Shown here: piece by piece, positions 25,308 to 34,211 of the stretch
How positions within the stretch are numbered: position 1 is the stretch's first letter
How the letters are laid out: the number at the start of each line of letters is the position of its first letter
Assembly: GCA_018656645.1 (NCBI GenBank)
Contig: JABHZL010000018.1
Location: forward strand, 1 to 48,554
DNA length: 48,554 bases
Source: Phycisphaerae bacterium
Lineage (GTDB): Bacteria; Planctomycetota; Phycisphaerae; Phycisphaerales; SM1A02
Reading direction: 5' to 3'
Program-made: the position numbers and the translations under genes
Notes under the pieces: model-generated
Seen by the model: the letters and a program-made list of their open reading frames with translations, nothing else
Databases searched by the model: none
Told to the model about the DNA's origin: nothing

Positions 25308-28001
25308 ATGTCAAAGAAGAAAAAAATCCTAGTTACTAGTATTTCAGCACTTTTTATAATCGGAATCGGTGCTTTTTTCGCCATTCCAATCATTGCACAG
25401 CAAATGATTCGAGAAGCTCTTGAAGTTGATGGCACGAAAGTGGAGACTATTTCAATTGGGTGGTCTGGACCTCAAATATTTAGGGGAGTCCATTATGTTC
25501 ATAATGAATCAACAGCAGACCTAGATATTGAAATCGATAACGGGCTTCTATCCTTATTGATAAATTCAAAACCAATAAAGGCAGCTGCTACTGGTGATGC
25601 AACCATTGTGATACCCATGGCAAAAGAGGCAATAAAAAACGATGCTCCACCACGTACACGTGTTTCTATTCCACAACAAAAAAAACCATTTGCTTTTCCA
25701 AAACTCGATCTCACGCTATCTCTCGACACCTTGACTGTTACGTACGAAGAGCCACTCTTCTATAACAATGTCATCGCGTCTCTTGATGTCGATCCGGGCC
25801 ATCACTTTGCCGCACAAATACACGCCGAAACAATTCTTGGTGGATTTATCCAAGCATCATGTAACGCACCTTCGTTAGTTGATACATCTGGAGTCTTTAA
25901 TCCAGAAGGTGGGGGAACGATTACTGTAAGTATTAACAACGCGCAACTTCCAACAATAAACAGTATTAGCGGCTGGACCATCAGCAAGTTTAGCGGGGCA
26001 ATTTCATCGCCCAACATGAGTGAATCGTTTAATGTTGGAATGAATGGTTCTCTTTCAGAGTTTGATCAAGAACGCGGAACAGTTTTTTGTAAAACACAAT
26101 TTGTAAAAGCAGCCACAAAAGATGCGTTTACTTTTGGTGATTGGGCAATTATCGGTTCTGCAAACGTGTCTGACGTTCCAACGACGATCCTTGCTGCGTT
26201 TCTTGATTCCCTACAACTAAACACTTTGCGGGATCTTGGTCCCACCATGAATGCGAAACTGAGCCGAAGCGGCAACAACAACCCAACAAGTGCAATGTTT
26301 AGTACTCGTGATCTACGAATCGCTGCGACGCTTGATGCAACAGATGGAACACTAACAGACGTTGATATTGATGCAAATATTCATACCGAATTTCTGGAAA
26401 CTATCACGTCTGGTGATTTGTCAGGCAGTCCTACACTTACAATACATCTCGACAAACTCGTTGTGACAGGAGCAACACATGACACTCTAGTAGGCGAACT
26501 TGAATTGGACGGCAAAATTATGTATCGCCCAGCAAACGCAACTATAAATAGCCTTCGTTCAACTTTACATGCTGATGTGCTCGATCGCACTATATCCACA
26601 AAAGGCAGCGCGAAATTAAATCAAACCAACGCAACGTTCGAGGCGGCATTTCACTCTCCAAACAAAAACAAACTCGACGGCATTGATGACCTTTGGAAAA
26701 CAATTGTTAATCAACTTCCTCGCGGCAAAGGAAAAGTTGCACTCACGAATATTCCGTCTACATTTCTAGAATTATATATTTCAGACGATCGAATAATTGC
26801 TACTAGAGATGTTGGAGAAACTTTTGACGTTGTTACAAATTTTAAATGGGATCATGTTGAAGTATCAGCAATAAGTCCAAAAGTACAGGGAACATGTTCA
26901 GCTGTTTTAGCCGGTAACGAGATCGATTCTCTTAATAACATTGACATTACGGCTGTGGTTGACAAAAACCTTTTGGCCTCGTTTGCAAGCACAAACATTG
27001 ATGCGATTTCTACCCTCCATGTTGTTGCCCCAACTGTTGATTTTAAAGGAAACGCAACATTTGACCTTACACTAGACACTGGAAAACAACACACTGTTGT
27101 GAGAGGAAAAACCAAGCGTGAGGAAGATGGGCTTGATTTGCATATAGCAGGGACTGGTATTAGCACACACATGCTAGACGCACTTTGCGACACAAACAGC
27201 CTTCTTTTTGATTCTCTTGGGTCACCACTCTCTGTTGAAATTATAGGAAAAAATATAATCGACAAACCGCTGTTTATTGCGGGAGGAACATCACCAAACG
27301 CTGCGTTTGAAACATCTTTTTCATTTTTTGATGGAAAGGTTATAACAGCGGGCAACACGGCTACTGTTGCAGACTTACAACTTTCGAAAAATTTAACTCG
27401 CCATTTACTGAAAGACTTGGGGCCTGTGCTTTCGGACATCCGTTCTATTAAAAAACCTATTCAGTTTCGAGTTGCAAATGCAATTGTTCCTATGAATGGA
27501 GATTTGAAGCAGCTCAATGCAGACATTTCTATTGATATTGGTGAGGTTGCACTCGACAGTGGATCAATCACAATGCAACTCCTTCCCATGTTCAAATCTA
27601 GCCACCTAGAGGTCATTCCGGGATACTTCGACCCAATTGATATGCAGATACGTAACGGGCTCATCACATACAAAGAATTTAAACTTAGGTTAGATAACAA
27701 ATACAGTATTCCTTATTCTGGAACAATCAATTTAGTAAACCAAAGATTAAATCTAAAATCTGCAATACCCCTCACCGGTCTTGGCTATTCCATCAAAGAG
27801 TTGCGGGGTCTTGCAACCGACATTGATGTTCCCATTTTAATAACTGGCACTATTGAAAATCCAATAACGCAAGTCGACCCAGATTTTGACCTCGTACAGA
27901 TATTGTTACAAAACGGTGTTGGCAGATTGATTGATGATGCACTGAGTGGGAATGACGATGCTCCAAACCCCATCGACTTGATAGAAGAATTGTTTAAGTA
28001 G
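25308..28001 (+). CDS. AsmA/TamB-like inner-membrane-anchored protein
   Basis: This 897-residue protein starts with a basic MSKKKK and one transmembrane helix (about 8-29, ISALFIIGIGAFFAIPII). The rest is a long stretch of beta-rich repeats, about as expected for AsmA/YhdP/TamB proteins, which make periplasmic lipid-transfer or outer-membrane assembly rods. The C-terminal part resembles AsmA-like C-terminal domains: FDPIDMQIRNGLITYKEF, SGTINLVNQRLNLKSAIPL and DVPILITGTIENP. The protein ends in an amphipathic helix (DLIEELFK). Assignment is by architecture and short motifs, not by long similarity. It is convergent with the GYF-domain gene, with 11 bp between the stops. Confidence 0.65.
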   Translation: MSKKKKILVTSISALFIIGIGAFFAIPIIAQQMIREALEVDGTKVETISIGWSGPQIFRGVHYVHNESTADLDIEIDNGLLSLLINSKPIKAAATGDATIVIPMAKEAIKNDAPPRTRVSIPQQKKPFAFPKLDLTLSLDTLTVTYEEPLFYNNVIASLDVDPGHHFAAQIHAETILGGFIQASCNAPSLVDTSGVFNPEGGGTITVSINNAQLPTINSISGWTISKFSGAISSPNMSESFNVGMNGSLSEFDQERGTVFCKTQFVKAATKDAFTFGDWAIIGSANVSDVPTTILAAFLDSLQLNTLRDLGPTMNAKLSRSGNNNPTSAMFSTRDLRIAATLDATDGTLTDVDIDANIHTEFLETITSGDLSGSPTLTIHLDKLVVTGATHDTLVGELELDGKIMYRPANATINSLRSTLHADVLDRTISTKGSAKLNQTNATFEAAFHSPNKNKLDGIDDLWKTIVNQLPRGKGKVALTNIPSTFLELYISDDRIIATRDVGETFDVVTNFKWDHVEVSAISPKVQGTCSAVLAGNEIDSLNNIDITAVVDKNLLASFASTNIDAISTLHVVAPTVDFKGNATFDLTLDTGKQHTVVRGKTKREEDGLDLHIAGTGISTHMLDALCDTNSLLFDSLGSPLSVEIIGKNIIDKPLFIAGGTSPNAAFETSFSFFDGKVITAGNTATVADLQLSKNLTRHLLKDLGPVLSDIRSIKKPIQFRVANAIVPMNGDLKQLNADISIDIGEVALDSGSITMQLLPMFKSSHLEVIPGYFDPIDMQIRNGLITYKEFKLRLDNKYSIPYSGTINLVNQRLNLKSAIPLTGLGYSIKELRGLATDIDVPILITGTIENPITQVDPDFDLVQILLQNGVGRLIDDALSGNDDAPNPIDLIEELFK

Positions 28002-28012
28002 ATCTTGCGAGC

Positions 28013-29215
28013 TTACCTGAACATCCGTTCAAACATGCTGTACACCAACAAAACAAAATACATCACTAGTGGGTAAAAACCTGCAATCAACAAAATGACT
28101 AGGGGACTTGTCCAACCAGACAAATTGTTTAAGTTAACTAATCCATCTTTTTGCCAAAGGTGGTACAAGGCGACGGCGCCTTGCAAAACTCCAATAGCGC
28201 TGCAACTTGCAAGCACAAATGGGCTTAGAAGCAGGCCTGCTTTTGCAACTAGTGCAACGAGACCAAACCCTTCTTCTGTAGCAGTCACGGTCTCAATTTC
28301 TACATTTGTAATTGACGGGCTAAGAACTAGACCTGAAGCAAGTACAGTTGCGAGTAACGCAAGTACACCGTATAAGATTGTCCAAACAACACTTTCCGTT
28401 TGGCCAATAGTACTTTCCGTTTGGCCAATAGCACTTTCGGCTCCAGCAGGAGATATGATTACTGAGAGAATTGTTCCAACCAATATTGCCAGTCCTGCAG
28501 TTAATATCATTAACCCAAGCATATCTAGAGGCTGGTGCCCACGCACTGATGTTGGGGTACTTGCAACCAAACGCTGCCCTGCATGGCGGCACTTGCTCGC
28601 AGCGACGCTACCAATAATAATTGCTGCTGCATAAGAAGCTGAAATTAACAGGGGATCTGGTGATAGTGGATTTCTATACACAAGATAAGTGTAAATAGCT
28701 AACAGTAAAACAGCGATGTATTGAAGAATAATTCCATATTTTTGAATCGAGTCTGCGTTATTAATAAAAATACTTCGCCGCAAATAGTTTTGTGTTGCAA
28801 AAACAGTTGCTCTAGTTAAATCAGACCTTGCCTGTTCTGTATCTGTTTGGGTGGATGATTCGTCAACAGAATCATCAACAGAATCCATCTCGCCATTCGA
28901 CGCATCTCCCTCAACATCTACGCTGGTATCGTCTGGATTTTGTGCATCCATCGCATAGTCTGTTTGATCAGCAGAATCGGGATTAATGATAAAAGATGCT
29001 TCGGATGGATCTGCTTGGCTGTCTTCCGCTTCGGGTGAATCTTTAAGATCTTCAGATAATTTAGAAACCGATCCCACTAGGTGCCAGTCTTTGGTGCCAT
29101 CTTGGCGCATTTCGTCAGAAGGTTTCACTTCACCAGAGCGAATACCTTGCTTTAATTGGCGTTTTGTAAACGTGCCAATTTCAGTTCCATCGCGCTGTAT
29201 TACATATGTTTTCAT
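28013..29215 (-). CDS. GYF_2-domain membrane protein
   Basis: This is a 400-residue protein. Residues 1-55 look like a GYF_2 domain (YVIQRDGTEIGTFTKRQLKQ, then WHLVGSVSKLS), a module common in planctomycete and other bacterial membrane proteins and thought to bind peptides. Next comes an acidic, Asp/Ser-rich disordered linker (about 60-130). From about 160 there are six or so transmembrane segments (ILQYIAVLLLAIYTYLVY; LLISASYAAAIIIGSVAA; MLGLMILTAGLAILVGTIL; LYGVLALLATVLASGLVL and others). A seven-residue repeat IGQTES(T/V) sits in a loop near residue 265, matching a 21-bp DNA tandem. The function is unknown. Confidence 0.78.
   Translation of the reverse strand: MKTYVIQRDGTEIGTFTKRQLKQGIRSGEVKPSDEMRQDGTKDWHLVGSVSKLSEDLKDSPEAEDSQADPSEASFIINPDSADQTDYAMDAQNPDDTSVDVEGDASNGEMDSVDDSVDESSTQTDTEQARSDLTRATVFATQNYLRRSIFINNADSIQKYGIILQYIAVLLLAIYTYLVYRNPLSPDPLLISASYAAAIIIGSVAASKCRHAGQRLVASTPTSVRGHQPLDMLGLMILTAGLAILVGTILSVIISPAGAESAIGQTESTIGQTESVVWTILYGVLALLATVLASGLVLSPSITNVEIETVTATEEGFGLVALVAKAGLLLSPFVLASCSAIGVLQGAVALYHLWQKDGLVNLNNLSGWTSPLVILLIAGFYPLVMYFVLLVYSMFERMFR
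28391..28432. repeat. Two 21-bp tandem repeats inside the GYF gene
   Basis: ACTTTCCGTTTGGCCAATAG followed by T (28391-28411) is repeated with one change at 28412-28432, followed by a partial third copy. It is in frame and adds seven residues per unit, so copy-number change by slippage would keep the protein intact. Confidence 0.85.
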
Positions 29216-29264
29216 ACTCGGAAACCCATTTTTTTACCGCCATTCTGGCTACCCCATGAAACAG

Positions 29265-29270
29265 TATCAT
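29265..29270 (+). promoter_or_regulatory. Putative -10 of tag
   Basis: TATCAT in the context ACAGTATCAT, 11 nt before the ATG at 29282. No Shine-Dalgarno. Confidence 0.35.
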
Positions 29271-29281
29271 AGCGGATACTT

Positions 29282-29839
29282 ATGTCAAGGTGTACATGGT
29301 GTGGAACAGATCCAATTTACGTCGATTACCACGACAATGAGTGGGGTGTTCCTGAACATGATGATAGTGCATTGTATGAAAAACTATGTCTTGACGGATT
29401 TCAGGCTGGACTATCTTGGATCATCGTGTTAAAAAAACGAGAAAATTTCCGGAATGCTTTTGATGGGTTTGATCCAGAAAAAGTAGCAAGATATGGCAAG
29501 CAACAAGTCAACCGTCTACTTAAAGATGCAGGAATCATTCGAAGCCAAACGAAAATCAACGGTGCAATTGCCAACGCAAAAGCGTGGCTTGAAATCATGG
29601 GAGATGGCAAAGGGTCATTCGATGATTTTTTGTGGAAACATGTTAATCACAAAACAATTGTAAACAAGTGGAAAACAGATTCCCAAATCCCAGCATCAAC
29701 AAAAATAAGTGAAGCAATGGCAAAAGACCTCAAGAAACACAACTTCAAGTTTGTAGGTCCAACTATTTGTTACGCATTCATGCAAGCGGTCGGCATGGTG
29801 AACGACCATATTACAAGCTGCCCGCAATACAAAAAATAA
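29282..29839 (+). CDS. tag: DNA-3-methyladenine glycosylase I
   Basis: Tag removes 3-methyladenine from alkylated DNA as the first step of base excision repair. The 185-residue length is normal. The zinc snap is complete: Cys4, His17 (DYHDNEWGVP), His176 and Cys180 (NDHITSCPQY). The catalytic glutamate region FQAGLSWIIVLKKRENF and the helix-hairpin-helix-like end NFKFVGPTICYAFMQAVGMV match the family. It stands alone between two minus-strand genes and is convergent with the NIF3-like gene, 21 bp apart. Confidence 0.95.
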   Translation: MSRCTWCGTDPIYVDYHDNEWGVPEHDDSALYEKLCLDGFQAGLSWIIVLKKRENFRNAFDGFDPEKVARYGKQQVNRLLKDAGIIRSQTKINGAIANAKAWLEIMGDGKGSFDDFLWKHVNHKTIVNKWKTDSQIPASTKISEAMAKDLKKHNFKFVGPTICYAFMQAVGMVNDHITSCPQYKK

Positions 29840-29860
29840 ATAAACAACCCCGCCAATTGT

Positions 29861-30985
29861 TTAAAAATAAGTCCAAAGAGGGGCGTCTGCTTTACTTACT
29901 GAAATATTCGCTTTTGGAATAAGTTCGCCCAGTTGTTCTTTTAGCCTAGGTAGATATCCGCGTTCACTGTTCGTGTGCCCAGTAAGTACAACCGTGCAGC
30001 CACGTGCTGTTGCAGCAACAACATCGTGGTGTGTCATTTCACCCGTAATAAATACTTCACATCCATCGTCGATTGCAAGGTCGCAAACAGAACCACCTGC
30101 ACCTGCGCACAAACCGATCGTTTGTACTTCGACTCTATCGCCTCTTCCGGATGCGGGGGCAACGCGAACGTAGCCAATGCCCAAGTGTTTCTTGAGTTTT
30201 CGTGCAAGTTCGTCAAGTTGCATTGGTTTATCAAAATGCATTCGTCTACCCACGCCCATTTCTCTTCGCGGACGTTCGCCAAGTTCATGTACTTCTATCG
30301 GCGGTTCTTCGTAGGGATGAAATTGCCGCAATGCTTGAATAGCAAGCGACAGCGAGGCTTTTGAAACAACCATTTCAAATTTACACTCAACAACTTTTTG
30401 TAAGTCACCGGTTTCGCCGTGCGTCGGATTTGTTCCCTCTTTGCCAAGAAATGTTCCGGTTCCAGATGTTGTAAACGAACACTGTTCGTATTGACCAATG
30501 CGCCCGCAACCTACACTTGAAAGTGCAAGACGCAACCCTTCAGCTTGGTCTTCGGGGCAAAAGGTAATAAGCTTGCACTCTTCATCTGGTGGCAAATTTC
30601 CAAATGGGCGCAGGGCGCGGACATCGCCACTACCAAAACAAGAGACTATCCAATCATTCACTCCGCCGGTTGCAACATCAAGTGCTGTGTGAGGAGAATA
30701 AATAGCGATATGATTTGAAATTGCATCAAGCACAACTCGTTCTTTAAACGAAGCGTCGGTTACTGATTTAAGTGGGTGAAAAATAGGAGGATGGTACGAA
30801 ACAATTGTGTCGGCTTTCATGCCAATTGCTTCTTTCATGACCGCTTCGGTTAGATCAATTGTTAAAAGAATGTTGTCTGCCGACCACGATGTAGCTCCAA
30901 CAAGCAAACCCACGTTGTCCCATTCGTTTGCTAAATACTCTGGGGCAAATTTTTCAAAAGCAGATATGAGTTTTTGAATATTCAT
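29861..30985 (-). CDS. NIF3/YbgI-family dinuclear metal-binding protein
   Basis: This 374-residue protein of the Nif3-like family forms ring-shaped hexamers with a two-metal site; the biological reaction is unsettled. The two family halves are visible: N-terminal FAPEYLANEWDNVGLLVG, SYHPPIFHPLKSV and YSPHTALDVATGGVNDWI, and C-terminal CDLAIDDGCEVFITGEMTHHDVV, with HTNSERGYLP at the end. The insert of about 100 residues between them (HPYEEPPIEVHEL) is the PII-like domain found in longer family members. The ATG at 30985 begins the conserved part (MNIQKLI); a longer frame reaching 31213 runs through the next gene's antisense and is rejected. TATTCT lies 12 nt upstream. Confidence 0.9.
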   Translation of the reverse strand: MNIQKLISAFEKFAPEYLANEWDNVGLLVGATSWSADNILLTIDLTEAVMKEAIGMKADTIVSYHPPIFHPLKSVTDASFKERVVLDAISNHIAIYSPHTALDVATGGVNDWIVSCFGSGDVRALRPFGNLPPDEECKLITFCPEDQAEGLRLALSSVGCGRIGQYEQCSFTTSGTGTFLGKEGTNPTHGETGDLQKVVECKFEMVVSKASLSLAIQALRQFHPYEEPPIEVHELGERPRREMGVGRRMHFDKPMQLDELARKLKKHLGIGYVRVAPASGRGDRVEVQTIGLCAGAGGSVCDLAIDDGCEVFITGEMTHHDVVAATARGCTVVLTGHTNSERGYLPRLKEQLGELIPKANISVSKADAPLWTYF

Positions 30986-30997
30986 GGCTATGCGTGT

Positions 30998-31003
30998 AGA
31001 ATA
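30998..31003 (-). promoter_or_regulatory. Putative -10 of the NIF3-like gene
   Basis: TATTCT on the minus strand, 12 nt before the ATG at 30985. On the other strand the same spot carries TAGAAT (30997-31002) and TACAAT (31002-31007), which could serve the divergent Bax1 gene. Confidence 0.3.
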
Positions 31004-31018
31004 CAATAGACTTACAAC

Positions 31019-31023
31019 GGAGG
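31019..31023 (+). promoter_or_regulatory. Shine-Dalgarno of the Bax1/YccA gene
   Basis: GGAGG, 8 nt before the ATG at 31032. It fixes this start rather than the upstream in-frame ATG at 30984 that overlaps the divergent gene. Confidence 0.65.
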
Positions 31024-31031
31024 TTTTTATA

Positions 31032-31853
31032 ATGCGACTACGAAAAAATTTATTAGATACAAGTAATCCAGTCTTAAAAAATGAGGATGTATGGAACGCC
31101 GGTTGTTCCGCTGACAGCGCAGAAACAGCATCGATCCAAGGTGTTGTCAACAAAACCGGAATGCTGACAGTGATTTGCGTAATTGGGGGTATGCTTGGAA
31201 TTTGGGTGACCACGAATCAACCAAACCTTGCTTGGCCACTTGGTATTGCTGGCGTAATCGCCACAATTGCTGTGTATTTCATGATTTTCAGAAATCCGAT
31301 GAGGGCAAAGCAAACCGCATGGGTTTATGCAATTGTGCAAGGTGCTTTTTTGGGAGTCCTTACAAATGCGCTTGATGGCATGCTTGCAAAGATGGGGTAC
31401 GCTGCAACGGGTGGACTAGCACTGCAAGCATTCGTCATCACCATCAGTGTGCTCATTTCGATGTTGGCGTTGTACTATTTCAGGATTTTACAACCCACGA
31501 AAAAGTTTACGGCGGCAGTGCAAGTACTCACGCTCGGTATTTTTGTCGTATATCTAGTTTCATTTGTGATGTCATTGTTTGGTGCTCAAATGCCGTTTTT
31601 ATCACTTGGTTCTGCACTTGAGGGGGGCAACGCAGCCCTTATCGGCATTGGACTCAATGTCCTTATTCTTGGAGTTGCATCACTCTGGCTCATTATCGAC
31701 TTTGGCATGATTGAACAGCACGTCAACGCGAATGTTCCAAAACAGATGGAATGGTTCTGTGGTTTTATCCTCATGGTCACTCTTGTGTGGATTTACCTTG
31801 AAGCCGTCAAACTTTGTTTCCGCCTGGCAATTTTGTTTGGGAATCGGGATTAA
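31032..31853 (+). CDS. Bax inhibitor-1/YccA family membrane protein
   Basis: This 273-residue protein has seven predicted transmembrane helices and an N-terminal soluble stretch of about 40 residues (RKNLLDTSNPVLKNEDVW), as in the bacterial 'Bax1-I family' proteins that begin with such a segment. Hallmarks are VYAIVQGAFLGVLTN in the second helix pair, LGSALEGGNAALIGIGLNV, LWLIIDFGMIEQHVNANVP with the paired acidic residues of the family's Ca2+/H+ site, and WFCGFILMVTLVWIYLEA. These proteins conduct calcium or sense pH in the membrane; the bacterial role is poorly known. Its TAA overlaps the ribBA stop on the other strand (TTAA at 31850-31853). Confidence 0.88.
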   Translation: MRLRKNLLDTSNPVLKNEDVWNAGCSADSAETASIQGVVNKTGMLTVICVIGGMLGIWVTTNQPNLAWPLGIAGVIATIAVYFMIFRNPMRAKQTAWVYAIVQGAFLGVLTNALDGMLAKMGYAATGGLALQAFVITISVLISMLALYYFRILQPTKKFTAAVQVLTLGIFVVYLVSFVMSLFGAQMPFLSLGSALEGGNAALIGIGLNVLILGVASLWLIIDFGMIEQHVNANVPKQMEWFCGFILMVTLVWIYLEAVKLCFRLAILFGNRD

Positions 31854-33034
31854 CGATCACCGTTTGTTTCGATTGGAATTTCTTCTGCAATGTCAATACC
31901 AAAACCGTGCAGCGCGGTGAGATGTTTGGGGTGGTTTGTTAGCAACTTAAGTTTTTTCAAACCAAGGTCGCGAATAATTTGCACGCCTGTTCCGTAATCT
32001 CTGCGGTCCATTGGTTGTTCAGAAATAGTTAAATCTGGAATGTTTACATCTGAGTCTGGTCGCTGTATTTTTTGCAAACGATCAATAAATTCGTCGCCGT
32101 ACTGCTCTGGCCGCATGTAAATAAGTGCGCCCCTGCCTTCCTCTGCAATCATTCTGAGTGATGCACGAAGTTCTTTGCCGGAAGGATGGTCAGTTGCATC
32201 AAAAATATCACCAAGCAAATTTCTGCGATGCACACGCACAAGAGTTGGGTCTTCTGTTGGTTTTGCAGCTCCATATTCATCAAGTTCACCTATGCCTCCA
32301 ATAGTGAGAGCGAGGTGCGGAACCGCGTCGATTGCACTGTGGTATGCAATGAGATTGAATGTGCCATACGGAGTTTCGATCGGTGTTCCACACTTTGGTT
32401 CAATTCGACTAACCAAACTTTCTCGAGCGAGCCGGTATTCAATAATTTGCTCAACAGAACACATTTTAAAATTGCGCTCTTTACAAATTATCTCTAAATC
32501 AGGTACACGAGCCATTTCCCCGTCCTCTTTGACAACTTCAATAATGACCGCGGATGGTTTTAGCCCAGCAAGTTTGCAAAGATCTACCGAACCCTCAGTT
32601 TGACCCGTTCTTGCAAGAACACCGCCATCACGCGCTCGAAGAGGGTTGATGTGTCCGGGACGAACAAAGTCATCTGGGCAAGAGTTTTTCTCTACCAGCA
32701 ATTCAAGGGTTTTTACTCGATCAGCTGCTGAAATTCCTGTGCTGACATTGTGCCTTGGATGACCATCTACGCTGATAGTGAAGGGAGTACCCCGAACACT
32801 TGTGTTGTCTGCTACTTGTGGACCAAGTTCAAGTCGGTCACAGTCGTCACCTGTCATAGCAACACACAGATATCCCCCGCCAACGCGGGTCAAAAAATTG
32901 ATACGTTCAATGTTGATGTGCTCTGTTGCGACCACAAAATCACCTTCATTTTCACGATCTTCGTCATCAATAAGAATAATTATCTTACCTTCACGCAGAT
33001 CGTCCAAAATCTCTTCTATCTTCGCTAATGCCAT
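31850..33034 (-). CDS. ribBA: RibBA: active DHBP synthase with a cysteine-less GTP cyclohydrolase II domain
   Basis: This 394-residue protein. Residues 1-205 form a normal 3,4-dihydroxy-2-butanone 4-phosphate synthase (RibB), with LIDDEDRENEGDF, RPGHINPLRA and TGQTEGSVDL, which makes the four-carbon precursor of riboflavin. Residues 210-394 align with GTP cyclohydrolase II (RibA), ending DRRDYGTGVQIIRDLG. In active RibA, three zinc cysteines stand in HSECLTGD and RCDCG. Here the matching stretch is HRRNLLGDIFDATDHPSGKEL (269-289), so the three ligands are Asn272, His283 and Ser285. The RibA half is therefore probably inactive, like the 'RibBX' variants described in Proteobacteria. The ATG is 6 nt after TACAAT, so no leader and no FMN riboswitch. 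Confidence 0.9.
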   Translation of the reverse strand: MALAKIEEILDDLREGKIIILIDDEDRENEGDFVVATEHINIERINFLTRVGGGYLCVAMTGDDCDRLELGPQVADNTSVRGTPFTISVDGHPRHNVSTGISAADRVKTLELLVEKNSCPDDFVRPGHINPLRARDGGVLARTGQTEGSVDLCKLAGLKPSAVIIEVVKEDGEMARVPDLEIICKERNFKMCSVEQIIEYRLARESLVSRIEPKCGTPIETPYGTFNLIAYHSAIDAVPHLALTIGGIGELDEYGAAKPTEDPTLVRVHRRNLLGDIFDATDHPSGKELRASLRMIAEEGRGALIYMRPEQYGDEFIDRLQKIQRPDSDVNIPDLTISEQPMDRRDYGTGVQIIRDLGLKKLKLLTNHPKHLTALHGFGIDIAEEIPIETNGDR

Positions 33035-33040
33035 CGGGGC

Positions 33041-33046
33041 ATTGTA
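33041..33046 (-). promoter_or_regulatory. Putative -10 of ribBA
   Basis: TACAAT on the minus strand, 6 nt before the ribBA ATG: the tightest leaderless spacing in the window. It abuts the palindromic repeat at 33048. Confidence 0.45.
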
Positions 33047-33047
33047 T

Positions 33048-33096
33048 GGTGCCTAGCACCGGGGTGTCCCTAGGGGACACCCTAGTGACAGGCACT
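33048..33096. repeat. Palindromic repeat, copy 1 (between ribBA and the M42 gene)
   Basis: It consists of GGTGC-CTA-GCACC (33048-33060), then GGGTGTCCC-TAG-GGGACACCC (33062-33082, 9-bp arms), then AGTGACAGGCACT (33084-33096). The same parts recur at 40211-40244. It fills the space between two divergent -10 elements and could be a REP-type element or a binding site. Confidence 0.8.
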
Positions 33097-33101
33097 ATGA
33101 T
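33096..33101 (+). promoter_or_regulatory. Putative -10 of the M42-like gene
   Basis: TATGAT, 6 nt before the ATG at 33108, overlapping the right end of the palindromic repeat by one base. Confidence 0.35.
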
Positions 33102-33107
33102 GTACGC

Positions 33108-34211
33108 ATGAAGAAACATTTGAAATGGTTAACGGAAATAACAGCAATTCCCACGGCAGCGGGGCAGGAATGGAGAATTGTTGCTTGGATTGAAAATTGG
33201 GCAAAAAAGCAATATGGGATCGTGTTAAAAAAAGACAAGTATGGAAACCTCTTGCTTACCCAAAGCCGAAAATCATCAAAAAAACCAATATATATCACCG
33301 CCCATCTTGATCACCCTGCATTTGTGGTTCGTAGACAAATTGACGAACAACACCTCGAAATGGAATTTAGAGGTGGCGTCAACGATCAATATTTTGTTGG
33401 GGCAAAAATTGAGGTTTTTGATGATAATGACAACACGTACTTTGGCACAATCGAGTCGCTCGAGGCAAAAGCAAAACCATTTAAACGTGTTGTTGCAAAA
33501 TTGCAAAAAAGCGTAGCTGGTTATTTACTTGAAGGTGACATTGCAAGGTGGCGATTTAAACCACCTACAATAAAAGGGGATTTGTTCCACGCTCCAGCAT
33601 GTGACGACCTTGCTGGTGTTGCAGCAGCCATTTCTGCATTGGATAAAATAAAATCGCTTCCCACCCTTGGCCATGTTGGTGTTCTGCTCACACGTGCAGA
33701 AGAAATCGGTTTTGTAGGAGCAATAGCAGCTGCAAAAAATAAAAGTGTTCCAAAGTCATCACGCCTTTTGTGCCTTGAAACATCGAGAAGTTTTCCAGAG
33801 TCGCCGATTGGCGGGGGACCTATTCTTCGCGTTGGAGATAAAACAAGTGTGTTTGGTCCAGAGCTTACAAACGCGATTACTGAAATTATGAATACACAAA
33901 AGAAGTTCCTCTGGCAGAGAAAACTTATGCCGGGTGGTACGTGCGAATCAACTGCGTTTTGCAATTATGGGTATCTCTCTACTTGTTTGTGCCTTGCACT
34001 TGGCAACTACCACAATATGCATGACATCGACGGTGTGCTACAAAAAAACAAACCCGCGAAAGTCGCTCCTGAAATTATTTCAGTCAACGACTATCACGGG
34101 CTTGTCAAAATGCTTACTGTTATTTGCCGAGAACTTGACAAGCCAAGACCGGCAACTCTTCACCGCGGATTAGAAAAGCGACTCAAAAATTATAGAAGAA
34201 TTCTTAGTTAG
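33108..34211 (+). CDS. M42/M20-type zinc aminopeptidase
   Basis: This 367-residue protein of the co-catalytic metallopeptidase clan. The metal ligands can be followed: HLD in ITAHLDHPAF, the bridging Asp in ACDDLAGVAAA, the Glu pair in TRAEEIGFVGA, and later acidic/His positions (LCLETSR; NYHNMHD near the end). A regulatory or lid domain lies between about 80 and 160 (VGAKIEVFDDND). The layout fits M42 glutamyl aminopeptidases, although several positions are divergent. M20-like is the alternative. It probably degrades peptides in the cytosol. The stop overlaps the convergent lipoprotein gene by 8 bp. Confidence 0.8.
   Translation: MKKHLKWLTEITAIPTAAGQEWRIVAWIENWAKKQYGIVLKKDKYGNLLLTQSRKSSKKPIYITAHLDHPAFVVRRQIDEQHLEMEFRGGVNDQYFVGAKIEVFDDNDNTYFGTIESLEAKAKPFKRVVAKLQKSVAGYLLEGDIARWRFKPPTIKGDLFHAPACDDLAGVAAAISALDKIKSLPTLGHVGVLLTRAEEIGFVGAIAAAKNKSVPKSSRLLCLETSRSFPESPIGGGPILRVGDKTSVFGPELTNAITEIMNTQKKFLWQRKLMPGGTCESTAFCNYGYLSTCLCLALGNYHNMHDIDGVLQKNKPAKVAPEIISVNDYHGLVKMLTVICRELDKPRPATLHRGLEKRLKNYRRILS

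Noticed and set aside
28095-28634. 179-residue open frame on the plus strand
   Set aside because: It is antisense to the membrane region of the GYF-domain protein, and its composition reflects that of the opposite strand.
30986-31213. N-terminal extension of the NIF3-like gene
   Set aside because: It runs antisense through the Bax1 gene and has no family similarity; a -10 lies inside it.
33048-33096. CRISPR repeat
   Set aside because: Only two distant copies in the window, no spacers and no cas genes.
33035-33107. FMN riboswitch upstream of ribBA
   Set aside because: The -10 lies 6 nt from the ATG, so there is no leader, and no RFN-element stems were seen; the palindromes belong to a repeat found elsewhere.
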